Shown here in pieces: positions 45,348 through 55,833 of a stretch of 64,000 nt of DNA. Origin of the DNA: Papaver somniferum (Eukaryota; Streptophyta; Magnoliopsida; Ranunculales; Papaveraceae); NCBI RefSeq assembly GCF_003573695.1, contig NC_039362.1, positions 8,780,088 to 8,844,087 of the forward strand. The letters are read 5' to 3'. Every line of letters begins with the position of its first letter. The first letter of the stretch is position 1. The notes under the pieces are model-generated. The model searched no databases and was not told where the DNA came from. It worked only from the letters and a program-made list of their open reading frames with translations. Both the position numbers and the translations under genes were made by a program.

Positions 45348-46480
45348 GTCTTTGATTTCAAGGAACTGATCATTAAATTTCAGCATCAAGGTAAGGAGAT
45401 TGAGCTAGCAGGCCAGCATGAAGAAGTTGTTTTTTCTCAAATGTCAGGCTCCATGCTGAAAAGGTTACTTCAAAAAGGAACGCAGGGTCTTATTGGTCAT
45501 TTTTTTTCTCTCTAAATGCCACTACTTCTTCAGAGGTCATAAAGGCACCAATTGTTGCGGTTATAGAGCAGTTCCCTACCATTTTTCAGACCCCTACAAC
45601 ACTGCCACCTGAGAGAGCTCATGATCACAACATCAACTTACTTCCAAATGTTACGCCCCCAAATATGCGCCCTTACAGGGTACCGTATGTGTGGGAAGAG
45701 GTGATTGAGAACCTAGTCCAAGAAATGTTACAAGCAAAGGTCATACATCCCATCCATAGCCCTTTGCATCACCGGTCATCTTAGTCAAGAAGAAAGACGG
45801 AGGGTGGAGATTCTGCGTCGACTATCTTAAGCTAAATGCGATCACAATTAAAGATAAGTACCATATACCAGTTATCGATGAGTTACTTGATGAGTTATCT
45901 TGTGCTACTATATTCACCAAACTAGATCTTCTTGCTGGATATCACCAGATAAGGGTCTACCTAGATGACATTGCTAGGACTGCATTTCGTGCGCATCACG
46001 GCAATCATGAGTTTCGAGTAATGCCCTTTGGGATCACTAATGCCTCTGCGACTTTTCAATCACTCATGAATTATATTTTTCGCCCATATCTTCGAAAATT
46101 TATCCTAGTTTTCTACGATGACATACTTATCTATAGTAAAGACATGCTTCACATTGTCGACATCTGCATATTACTCTCTCTATCCTACACAGTCATTCTT
46201 TGTTTGTTAAGTGTAATAAATGTTCTTTTGTCCAACCTCAAATAGAGTACCTAGGTCATGTAATCAGCAACAAGGGTGTCGCAGCTGACCAAGCCAAAAT
46301 TGAATGTATGGTGAACTGTCCTAGACCAACTACCATTAAGGGTCTCCGTGGGTTTCTAGGACTGACATGTTATTAACGTAAATTTGTCAAGGGCTATGAG
46401 TTTATTTGTCAACCACTTACAACACTGCATAAAAAAGGAAATTTTACTTGGAATGCGGCTGCAGAATCATCTTTTGAGCT
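45348..46480 (+). pseudogene. Element D reverse transcriptase (degenerate)
   Basis: Begins VFDFKELIIKFQHQG, then a frameshift in a T run near 45500. IFQTPTTLPPERAHDH, the conserved start of gypsy RT, and VIHPIHSP follow. After another frameshift: [39 protein letters not shown] and the catalytic [10 protein letters not shown] (Asp codons at 46117 and 46120). Later GFLGLTCY is followed by a stop. All main RT motifs are present, so this is a decayed but once complete polymerase. Confidence 0.88.
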
Positions 46481-46920
46481 ACTCAAAAAAGTGGTCACTT
46501 CTACTCATGTGTTGGCGTTACCAGATTTCAGTAAGGAGTTTGAGGTAGAAACAGATGCTAGTGATACGGGTGTTGGGGAAGTGTTAATGCAAAATGGTAG
46601 ACCTATTGCTTTCCACAATAAAGGATTGGGCATCAGATATAAGGCCCTATCCACTTATGAAAAGGAGTTGTTGGCCATTGTTCTTGCAGTCACAAAATGG
46701 AGATCTTACTTACTGGGTTGCCATTTTAAGATTTTTACAGACCATCAAAGCCTCAAGTTCTTCATGGAGCAGAAGTTTAACACCTTACTTTAGCATAAAT
46801 GGCTCGCTAAACTCTTGGGATATAAATACACTTTGTACTACAAGAAGGGCTCCGAGAATCTTGTAGCTGATGCTCTGTCCTGTGCCAGTTGTTCTTCACT
46901 ATCTGCAGCTCATACCAAAT
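46481..46920 (+). pseudogene. Element D RNase H
   Basis: Order matches the gypsy RNase H: LPDFSKEFEVETDASDTGVG (with catalytic Asp), GRPIAFHNKGL, STYEKELLAIVLAVTKWRSY, FKIFTDHQSLKFF, a stop near 46793, then KYTLYYKKGSENLVADALS. The motifs stay in one frame except for the stop and a shift. Confidence 0.85.
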
Positions 46921-48220
46921 GGCTTGACGAAGTGATCACTAGCTATGAAGCTGATCCAATCGCCTTGGATTGGATTCAAAAGCTTATTGTTTCTCCCCTG
47001 AATGCTGAAGGTTATACGTACACTAACGACATTATGAATTTGCAGGGTAGGATTTATATTAGTACAAGTGGTGCAGTTCGACAAAAGATTCTGGCGGCTG
47101 TTAATTCCTCATCCATTGGAGGCCACTCTGGAATGAAAGCCAGTTATCAAAGGGCCAAATCTTATTTCCACTGGCCTGGCTTGAAGAAACACTTGATGGA
47201 AATTTTTCTCAACTGCGATATTTGAAAACAACATAAGGTGGAACATCAGCTACCTGCTGGTTTTCTACAACCATTACCCGTACCTGATCAAGCATGGAAG
47301 CACCTCAACATGGACTTCATATCTCTGGTTTGCCAAAATTCGAGGGAAGAGACGTAATTCTCAGAATTGTTGATAGATTCACCAAATATTCCCATTTTAT
47401 TGCATTGAGTTACCCTTACACAACTCAAGCAGTCTCCAAGTCTTTATCAACATCATACTTGAATTACATGGCATCCCTGCAACCATTGTTTCCGATAGAG
47501 ATACAGTATTTTTAAGTGGTTTTTGGCAGGCATTTTTCCAGGCAGTGGGTACTTCCCTACATTTGAGCACGGCTTATCACCCGCAGACGGACAGCCAAAC
47601 GGAACGTGTAAATGCCTGTTTAGAATCCTATCTGCATTGCATGTGTAGCTACTGGCCAGTCAAGTGGGTCTCATGGTTATCTCTTGCTGAGTGGTGGTTT
47701 AATACTTTACACCACACATCTCTTAAAGCTAACACCCTTTCAGGATCTTTACGGTTATCCTCCACCACAATTTGTACTACATGCTGTTGGGGCCATCAAC
47801 AATACCTTGGTAGAGGATTATCTGCACCACCGAGATACTATTACAGAGGTATTGCGCCAGAATATTCTTACTTTTTACCGAATGAAACACTTATCTAACA
47901 AAGGTAGGGTTGAGAGATCATTTGTAGTTGGAGATTGGGTATACTTACGTCTGCAACCATATAGAAAAGCATCTGTTCAGCTACGCAAGAATCTCAATAA
48001 AGCAACCAAGTATTTTGGTCCTTACATGGTATTAGAAAGAATCGAACTGTTGCTTATCGACTCGAGTTACTTGCTTCTTCTCGGATTCACCCGCCCGGTA
48101 TTCCACGTATCACAATTAAAGAAGAAACTTGGCCAAGGGCCTCTATCACAGAAGATGCTTCCCACCTTGGATAAGGAAGGTTTATTCAAAGTCAAGCATG
48201 TCAAAGTTTTAAATTCTCGT
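46921..48220 (+). pseudogene. Element D integrase, truncated by C3 before the chromodomain
   Basis: The zinc-binding domain shows GGHSGMKASYQRAKSYFHWPG and NCDI; the second Cys of the HHCC pair is replaced by TGA (about 47223). The core has [26 protein letters not shown] (shifted frame), a second Asp in VSDRD, and STAYHPQTDSQTERVN with the Glu. The C-terminus shows VGDWVYLRLQPYR, KYFGPYMVLERI (GPY motif) and PVFHVSQLKKKLG. The reading frame runs into element C3 at 48221. A chromodomain, if any, lies beyond the window. At least three frameshifts. Confidence 0.88.
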
Positions 48221-50647
48221 TGTTAGAGCATTGCTCGGTCGAACTCGCATGCGTTTCTATCTCAAGCATGTTTGTCAATGTTAGTGATCAAAATTATAAG
48301 TCTTGATTTCTAGTCTATTATAGCTAAGTATCGGACTAGGATAGTAAGTGTAATTGATCTCAAGCACTCCATGGCGATTCATCATACAAGATGAAGATCT
48401 ACTCATGAAACTGGTGGAGCTTCTCGATAAAAAGGTATGTGGAGACTTGAACTTATCTGTCACTCAAAAGTCTATCTATTATATCTTCTACTCTTTGAGA
48501 CAAAAAGTCGTACGCTATATATATAGACTATGAATATAAACATTTGGTATTTCGAGCCGAGTATACCTCTCCTATCTATATCTCGAAATATGTGTTGGTA
48601 ATCTTTTCTCTTCGACCAAGTTTATCTTTACCTAGTGACAAAAGTCATGATATGTTTCAATCACCTTGAAAATTGCTTTGACGAGAAATGGTGTAACAAC
48701 TATATAACATCCTCTAAGAATGTTTCAACGATTGGAATGAGAGTTTAGATTACATAACCAATGGTGAACATAAGCATTGTTGTGGAAACATAGTTATGTA
48801 TAAGTCATATTCCTTGAACCAAAGTTTTCGAACTTTGTTGATCAAGAGAACCGGAAGAATGGAAAGTGCCAAGTCTGCGAACTCGGTCTGCGTACTGCCG
48901 AAGTTCTCAAACCCGAGAATTTATGTCGTATTTGACAAACTACTTCCGGGAAGCTAAGTCCGCGAACTCAGTCCGCGAACCGACGAAGTTCTCATCCCAA
49001 GAATTTCTGCTGGAGTTTGTAAACTCTGTCTGGTATCTTAAGTCCGCGAACCTAGTCGGCGAACTTGAGAAGGTTATATATCTAAAGATGATTTCTGAAC
49101 TTAAACTTAAAAAGACTAAGGAATGCATTTGAAAACCGTGTCTATAAAAGTTCATGAACCGATTCGAGTGAATCAAATCATCTTTGCTTCAATTGTGTCT
49201 TGTGTAGTTACATAAGATTTCCTTGCAATTGAACAACTCTCTAACTAGTTCATTTGAGTCATTTGAACTAGTTATGGTAAAGAAGAACATGGTTGATATA
49301 AAATGCTCATATGGCTAACCTTTTGGTTGACTATTGTTGAACCAACAATGTACACGTTTGGGTACATTTAACAAACCTAGAAGCAAACATTTCATTTGTG
49401 CATAACAAGCTAAGTTTTCGATCTAACGGTTGAGAAATATTAGCTTGAATCTAATTCAGGTTTTCATCTAACGGTGGATATTGATTGCTTTGCTACCAAG
49501 GCAAAACCCTGATTTGAAAGACTATATAAGGGGACATCTAGCAACTCTGTAAAACTAATCCCCACACCTTACGTGTGATACTAGTTTGCGTGCTAAAGTC
49601 GGTTCTCCTTTAACCTTTGGTTTTCTTCTTCTAAAACCAGGTTAAACGGCTTAAAGACTTCATTGGGATTGTGAAGCCAGACCGATATTACTTTTATCAT
49701 AATTGTGTGATCTGATTTTGCATCTTCTATCGTACGAGTACAATCATATTGATTGGATTGAGATTGATATCTCCGATAGGCAAGATATAAAAAGTAATCA
49801 CAAACACCTTCGTCTCATTGTTTGTAATTCCGCAACATCTTGTTTCGCTACCATACGATTAAGATTGTTGTGAGGTGATTGATAAATCTAGGTTGTTCTT
49901 CGGGAATATAAGACCGGATTATCAATTGGTTCCTTTTCACCTTGATTATTATCAAAAGACGGAACAAAACCTTTTAAGGTTTATCTGTGGAAGACAGATT
50001 GATCCTTCGATAGACTTGTCTGTGTGAGACAGGTTTGTTTATCATCAAGTCTTCGACTTTGGGTCGTAGAAACTCTTAGTTGTGGGTGAGATCAGCTAAG
50101 AGAATCAAACTGCTGGGATCAGAGGCGTAGGGAGTACAACTGTACATTGGATCAGTGGGAGACTGATTGGGGTTCAACTACAGTCCAGTCCGAAGTTAGC
50201 TTGGAGTAGGCTAGTGTTTGTAGCGGATTAATACAGTGTGTGTTCAATCTGAACTAGGTCCTGGGGTTTTTCTGCATTTGTGGTGTCCTCGTTAACAAAA
50301 TTTCTATTGTCTATGGTATTTCAATTTCCGCATTATATTATTTTATAATTTTAATTGAAATAATACAGGTTATTAGATTATCAGTTAGAGTAATCCAACC
50401 TTTGGTTGTTGATTGTCATTGATTGATCCTCGGATATTGGTCTTTGGTACCATCCGAGTTATTCCTTATATTTGATTAGAACTCGCAGTTCCTTCTTGAG
50501 TAAATCAAATCAAGAGAGAGATATAAACTCGTTGATATACTCTTAATTGATTGAGTCATGTTGATTCTCTTAAAAGTATATTCGAGTTTGTCCATACAGA
50601 TTGCTAAGCGAAATATTGGGTGTTGTTGTTAGACCCCCGCTTATTCA
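48221..50647 (+). repeat. Element C3 5' LTR, 2427 bp
   Basis: TGTTAGAGCATTGCTCGG to AGACCCCCGCTTATTCA. Contains three GTC.GCGAAC units (about 48873-49060), the palindrome at 49243-49273 and a TATATAAGG box at 49523-49531. Confidence 0.92.
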
Positions 50648-50649
50648 AT

Positions 50650-50661
50650 TGGTATCAGGGA
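50650..50661 (+). promoter_or_regulatory. Primer binding site (C3), mutated
   Basis: TGGTATCAGGGA where C1 has TGGTATCAGAGC; two 3' mismatches. Confidence 0.75.
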
Positions 50662-50713
50662 AGGCAAACACGTTTAAGACCTTACAAGTTTGTGTTTGCA
50701 GCGATCTGACTCT

Positions 50714-52287
50714 ATGGACAGAGGTGTTATCCCTATTAACGTACCACTAGTCTTCGATGGCTCTAATTACTTATGGTGGAAAATTGTTATGCGACCTTTT
50801 CTTCAAGCACGTGATTTTGAATCATGGGTATATGTTGTTAATGGCTATGATGATCCCGTTGTGGCAGTTGGAGATGTAAATGTTCCCAAGAATATTGGTG
50901 AATACATTCCTGCCAAGATACTTACTGCAAAGCAAAACTCCGACGGTTTGAATGCCATCATACATGCCATTACCCCAAATCTTCAGCACCATGTGTCTAA
51001 CTGCACTAGGTCTAAAGATGCTTCGGATATCTTAAACCGTATTTGAAGGGAAATCAGTGAAAAGGAAGCTAGGATTCAAGGCCTTATTCCGATTGGGAGA
51101 ACCTTCGTATGGCAGATGAAGATACATTTGATGAGTTTAATCACAGAGTGTCTGAAATTTTTAATGCATCTTTTGCATTGGATAAGACTATTCCTGAAAA
51201 GGACATTGTGATGAAAATTCTCAGATCGCTGCCATCTAGATACGAGTCTAAGAAGCATGCCATCGTTGAGGGAAATAACCTTGATAATCTTTCAAGAAAT
51301 ACATTGGTTGGAAAGCTAAATATCTTTGATCATGAGCATACATCCAAAATCGGAAAAGATATTTCCTTTAAAGCACAGAAGAACACTAAATTACTTGATA
51401 AGAATAAAAGTATTTATGTCTCTGAGGATGATCAGTTTGAGGGTGATTTTTCAGATGAAGATCTTGACAAATCAGTCTCCTGGATCACAAGACAGTTTAG
51501 GTATCTTCTATTGAAGAGAAGTAAACAGTTTTCAGGAGACAAACCTAGGTCATCAGATAAACCTCACAATCGTGTTCCTCCTAAAAACAGGGATCCTGAC
51601 GAGGCTGATGACGAGGATATGCCACAGTGCTTTAAGTGTAAAGGTTTTGGTCATGTTACAAACGAGTGCCCAAATCGTTGAAAATACACTGGGAACGAAG
51701 GTTTTGCTGTAACACTTGATGAGATGTCTGAAATCTATGATTCTGATGAAGATAGGAAATCAAGTGTCGGTTTTCTATGTGAAAACATTGATTTTGATAA
51801 TTATAGCAATACATATATCAACCTTGATGGTTTCAGTGAAGAAGAGAACCCAATCAAGCTGGAAGAATCAATTGACCCATCTTTTGGAAACTCTGTTTGT
51901 AATGTTTCAGGATCTACCTTGTGTCTAGATGCAGTCACACCACAGATGCCTGAATATTATTCAAGATTGACGTGCTCGTTTTGTTCTCAGAAGGGTCATG
52001 AACTATCAAGATGTTACAAGTACAAACATCAAGTGAGGCACGCCAACAAACTTCAACGAAGAGAAGATCGATTAGCAAAGAAGCTTAAACTTGCTCAGAA
52101 GACCGCTGAGGTATGTAGGATTTTATCTTCGTTTAAGAAGTCAGTTTCCAAAGATAAAACAACACCATTAGAGAAGAAAACATGGTCAAATCGTTTGATA
52201 GACAGAGGTCAGAGGATTCCTCTCAAGAGGAAAATGATGGAAAAATTATTGTTCACCACAGCACAAATTAATTGTGTTGTTTGGTAA
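50714..52287 (+). pseudogene. Element C3 gag with two CCHC knuckles (copia, UBN2 type)
   Basis: ATG at 50714 (MDRGVIPINVPLVFDGSNYL), followed by WWKIVMRPFLQARDFESW, typical of copia Gag (DUF4219/UBN2). A TGA at 51044 and a frameshift precede the continuation (ENLRMADEDTFDEFNHRV, LRSLPSRYESKKHAI). The first CCHC is CFKCKGFGHVTNEC, followed by a single in-frame TGA at 51679. The same frame then runs open through an acidic region to a second CCHC, CSFCSQKGHELSRC, and a Lys-rich tail ending at 52287. Two knuckles and the long acidic spacer fit SIRE/Maximus Gag. Only two nonsense codons and one shift separate it from an intact gene. No protease or pol follows. Confidence 0.8.
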
Positions 52288-52566
52288 ATCTTGTCTCATG
52301 TGCATGATCAAAAAAGACAAGGTTGTGAACGCACAGGCTTTATGAATAGTTTTTTTCTTAGGATTGTTCTTTTCTGTCTATCAAATAAAATAAAGGGTTA
52401 TTATCGACAATTCTACTCTTTATAGGGTTTAGAGTTGGACGTCCACGAACCTGTTTAAAGGTTGCGAACACTACTCTCTAATATCCTGTATATCTTAAGA
52501 CTGCTTGTTGAGATTGTGAATTCCATTCACAAAAATCAGTTGTTTATAACTGTTCCCTAAAGCATC

Positions 52567-52908
52567 ATGTCTTTGGATGGAAAAGATGTCAACATGATTG
52601 TTAAGCCATCAATCATGGAAAAAGAGATATCTCCAGTAACTCCATCCTTGAAAAGAAAAAGGAGGAATACAAGAAAGCCAAGGGCTGTCCCCTCTAACTC
52701 TCAGAAGTTTAACGATGTTCTCGATGAGTTGAAGGAAGTAAGAAAGGAGATTCGTGAAATTAAGGCTTGCGTTTTAAGATCTTTGGAAATTCAGAAATCC
52801 CTGGTTCGACATCACCAGCCAAGACGGTTTGTTAATATTAACTCTTATCTTCACGAACCTTATGTACTAATGGATGTTGACGACATGGAGTTCGGGAATG
52901 ATAAATAA
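52567..52908 (+). CDS. Element C3 small 3' ORF (113 aa), coiled-coil-like
   Basis: ATG at 52567 (MSLDGKDVNMIVKPS) to TAA at 52908, intact. A basic stretch (SLKRKRRNTRKPRAV) that could be a nuclear-localisation or RNA-binding patch is followed by a helical heptad region (LDELKEVRKEIREIKACVLRSLEIQ) and an acidic end. It sits directly before the 3' UTR, like 33557-34009 and 19878-20318, but shares little sequence with them. SIRE-type copia elements have an extra 3' ORF with coiled-coil features in this place; assignment is by position. Function unknown. Confidence 0.55.
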   Translation: MSLDGKDVNMIVKPSIMEKEISPVTPSLKRKRRNTRKPRAVPSNSQKFNDVLDELKEVRKEIREIKACVLRSLEIQKSLVRHHQPRRFVNINSYLHEPYVLMDVDDMEFGNDK

Positions 52909-53428
52909 TTTCTCAAAGACATTGTTTCCTAGTATGTCTTCTTTTTGGTTTAGTTGGAATAATAACTAGTGCTTGGAATAGCAATGATTGTGACTACACA
53001 TAGCTATTAATTTTCATCTTCTTGTTCTTTTTTAGGTTTATTGGTTTAAATTCTAAAAATATTTGGAGGATGATGTTTTTGCAGTATTTAATATTTATGA
53101 TTTGTTGTATTGCAACTTTTTATGTGATATTGGTGTTTACGTCTGTGAACTATGTTTGTCCCATACTTTGTCAAAAGTAAAGTCGTTTGTGATCGATATT
53201 CATGTATTGGTTAAAGAATGAATGGAATTTTGACAAATACAAAATTTAAGCCTATATTATCAATCTTTGATGGAAGATAGGTTAAAATCTTTTGTTTGCA
53301 AGGATTATGTCTATTGAATATCGTTATGCGAATAGTGATGGAAGATAGAATGAATCCTTGTGTATTCCACAGTATTGATCTTCACTGATCCATTTTTTTA
53401 TGTAATACTATGAGGCTCCGTAACGTGT
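52909..53428 (+). other. Element C3 3' UTR, left part
   Basis: Collinear with 34010 onward in C1 (CTAGTATGTCTTCTTTT, AATAACTAGTGCTT). Ends in CGTGT (53424-53428), the target duplication of element B. Confidence 0.8.
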
Positions 53429-54729
53429 TGATAGACACATTTTTGTGTCTACGTTGTCCTCAATTTAATGTATTGTTGGTACTCGATTTTTGTACTTATT
53501 ATGGTATTTTATGTGTGTTTTAGGTATTTTTGGAAAGAAACATTCTTGGAAAAATCGGCTCGAAAAGTCGTCTAAAGCACCGGAAGGAACGTGTTATTCG
53601 GACTCTCACTTTTGGATAAGGGGCGCCCAAATAATAAGGGTTACCCAAAGGATATTTGCACCCAAGCAGCTAATCAGAGACATCCCTCATGGCATCTTCT
53701 ATTCGCACCCCAGGACCGGATAGGGGGCACCCATCTTCTTCTTCACGGGAAAAATATTTGGCGGGAAAAGAAATCTCAACTGTGTGAGATTTTGGTCATG
53801 ATATTATGGGGATATTTGTGTCTTTAAGACATGATTATTTTCTTACCATGACAGTAAGATTTTGTACGTGTCTTGAATGGAAGGAAATCATATACTTTTG
53901 GATATTTTCAAAAACAGGGAAGGAATCATTCGCGGAATTAATTGAAGATATTCTCTTCATTATTTGGCTCAATTAAATGAGAAGATTTGGATATACCATA
54001 CAACTCAGAAGACGTGTGAAAATGGAGAGGAAATATTCCCGTGAAATACTTTCATTAACTCCAAAGATATTTTGGAGTAATTGAGATGATTGTCGACCTA
54101 AGATTGGCTTCACAGTATAAATAAGAGTGTCTTGGGTATCCGTGAGGGGATGGAGAGTTTGGGGATCGTTTAGAGCAAACCCGGTTTAATCATTATCTTC
54201 TCCCATTTCATCACTTGTAAACACTTTTGAGCAATGAAAAACTATTCTGATTGTGTTTCCAATATGCGGAGCTAGACCCCAATCCTTGGGGTTATGGAGG
54301 AAGCCGTTGTTTCGGTAAAAGTGATACATTTCTATTTTTAATTAATTATAACAACTCTATTATGATTTTTGCTTTGAATTAAAACTTGATTATATGATTT
54401 TAATTAGTTAGGTGTATTTTCTCTTGATAGAATATGCTTGCTTTAGAGTTTTGATATTCTATGCTTGGATTAACATCTATTCTTTTGAAAATCTACATGT
54501 CTAGGAAATACTATTAGAATCAATTAGAATGTTGAGTTGCATAATTATTGTTTTATTAAATCACTAATATCGACCAATGGTGGAATCCTAGCCCCGGTCT
54601 CTCCATAATTTTTACAACACTTTTTAATTGAGTTTGTTATTTTTATTTATAAAAATTAAGTCTAAGAAAAATCTTCCTTCACAAGTCTCAACGAACCTTT
54701 TACTACAACATCATTGAAAATAACCATCA
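53429..54729 (+). repeat. Element B 5' LTR, 1301 bp
   Basis: TGATAGACACATTTTTGTGT to AAAATAACCATCA. TATA box TATAAATA at 54116-54123. A 77-codon frame at 53490 recurs in the 3' LTR but is LTR sequence with no recognisable product. Confidence 0.93.
54116..54123 (+). promoter_or_regulatory. LTR TATA box (B)
   Basis: TATAAATA about 690 bp into the LTR, repeated at 60347-60354 in the 3' LTR. Confidence 0.55.
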
Positions 54730-54734
54730 ATTTT

Positions 54735-54750
54735 TGGCGCCGCCGACGCG
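54735..54750 (+). promoter_or_regulatory. Primer binding site (B)
   Basis: TGGCGCCGCCGACGCG five bases after the LTR; the first eight or nine bases match the family A site, the rest differ. Confidence 0.7.
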
Positions 54751-55833
54751 TCTTTAGGCTAGAGTTTTCAGATTTTTTTTCTTTTTTAGGTTTTTATTTG
54801 TTTTATTTTATTTGTTCTTCTTTATGTTTTTGGGCTTTTGTCTTTTCCTTACAGAATTTGGAATTGGAGCGAAAGAATATTTTGCCAAAGCTTTTGGTGA
54901 ATACTTCGAAAGAAGAAGATTTTTTTTATTTAATAAAAAAAAGAGAGGAATTCTTTTTTTAGATATTATTATTATTTTTAATTATTTTTTAGACTTTTAT
55001 TTTTCTTTTGCACTTTATTTTTTCTTGGACTTTGGACTTGGACTTTGGACATTATTTTTTTTAAACCCTACGGAAGGGTATTATTAAATATTAAATTGTT
55101 TGAAGAGAAGGACGGTGATTGCGATATCGCCTTGGCCCCTCGGGTTCATACATGACATAGGAGTCGTGGCCCGAGTCGACTTCAGCGGTTCATCCCCCGT
55201 CTGGAACGGGAGGTAAGTTTGTCGAAACACTCGTGAATCCCCTGTCAGCGAGTTACTGTCTTCCTTCGTGTGAATATATGTCGAGGAACTGAATACGGAT
55301 GCTTTAATTTCCTAGTAAAGGGCAAGGACTGGCCATACAAGATAAGGGTTCGGATTTCATCACCGTTCTCTTCTTGCCCGCCTTAGGAAAACGATACCAA
55401 ACGCGAACCTAAGCTTAAAATACTGACTAGAACGAGACCTATAGGGTAAAGAGCTTAATAGGAAAGTCGTTCGAAAAATATTGGTTACTCTTTTAAGCAT
55501 ACTTCGAAGTTCATGATGGTTTCTGTGAGTTGAATGCGTGATTGTGCCGCCTTGTAATGCGGTGAGGCCTTGGGTATCAAAGCTCCACGCAGCTTCCCTT
55601 GCCTCTATTCAACTTACTTTTACTCGGATTGATTTCAGAGGGGTTTGCTTAAATTGTAACGAATTCCCTTTCGAAGGATTAGAAGCTGGTATAGAAACAA
55701 TCTAAGTGGAGTCATCACGCTTTTTGTTTGCTAGAAATCAGTAGGTTTGTTGTGGTGAAGTCAGCCTTGTTTGTGTTTGCATAGAACTTCCCTTCCTTTT
55801 AGGACTTTTCTTTTTCTTTTGTTATTCTAGTGT
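54751..55833 (+). other. Element B 5' leader
   Basis: A T-rich part (54760-55090), then mixed-composition sequence. Short hydrophobic frames at 54714-55087 are low complexity and not called. Confidence 0.7.

Noticed and set aside
53490..53723. 77-codon ORF in the B LTR, repeated at 59700-59954
   Set aside because: Present in both LTRs only because the LTRs are duplicates; no recognisable product.
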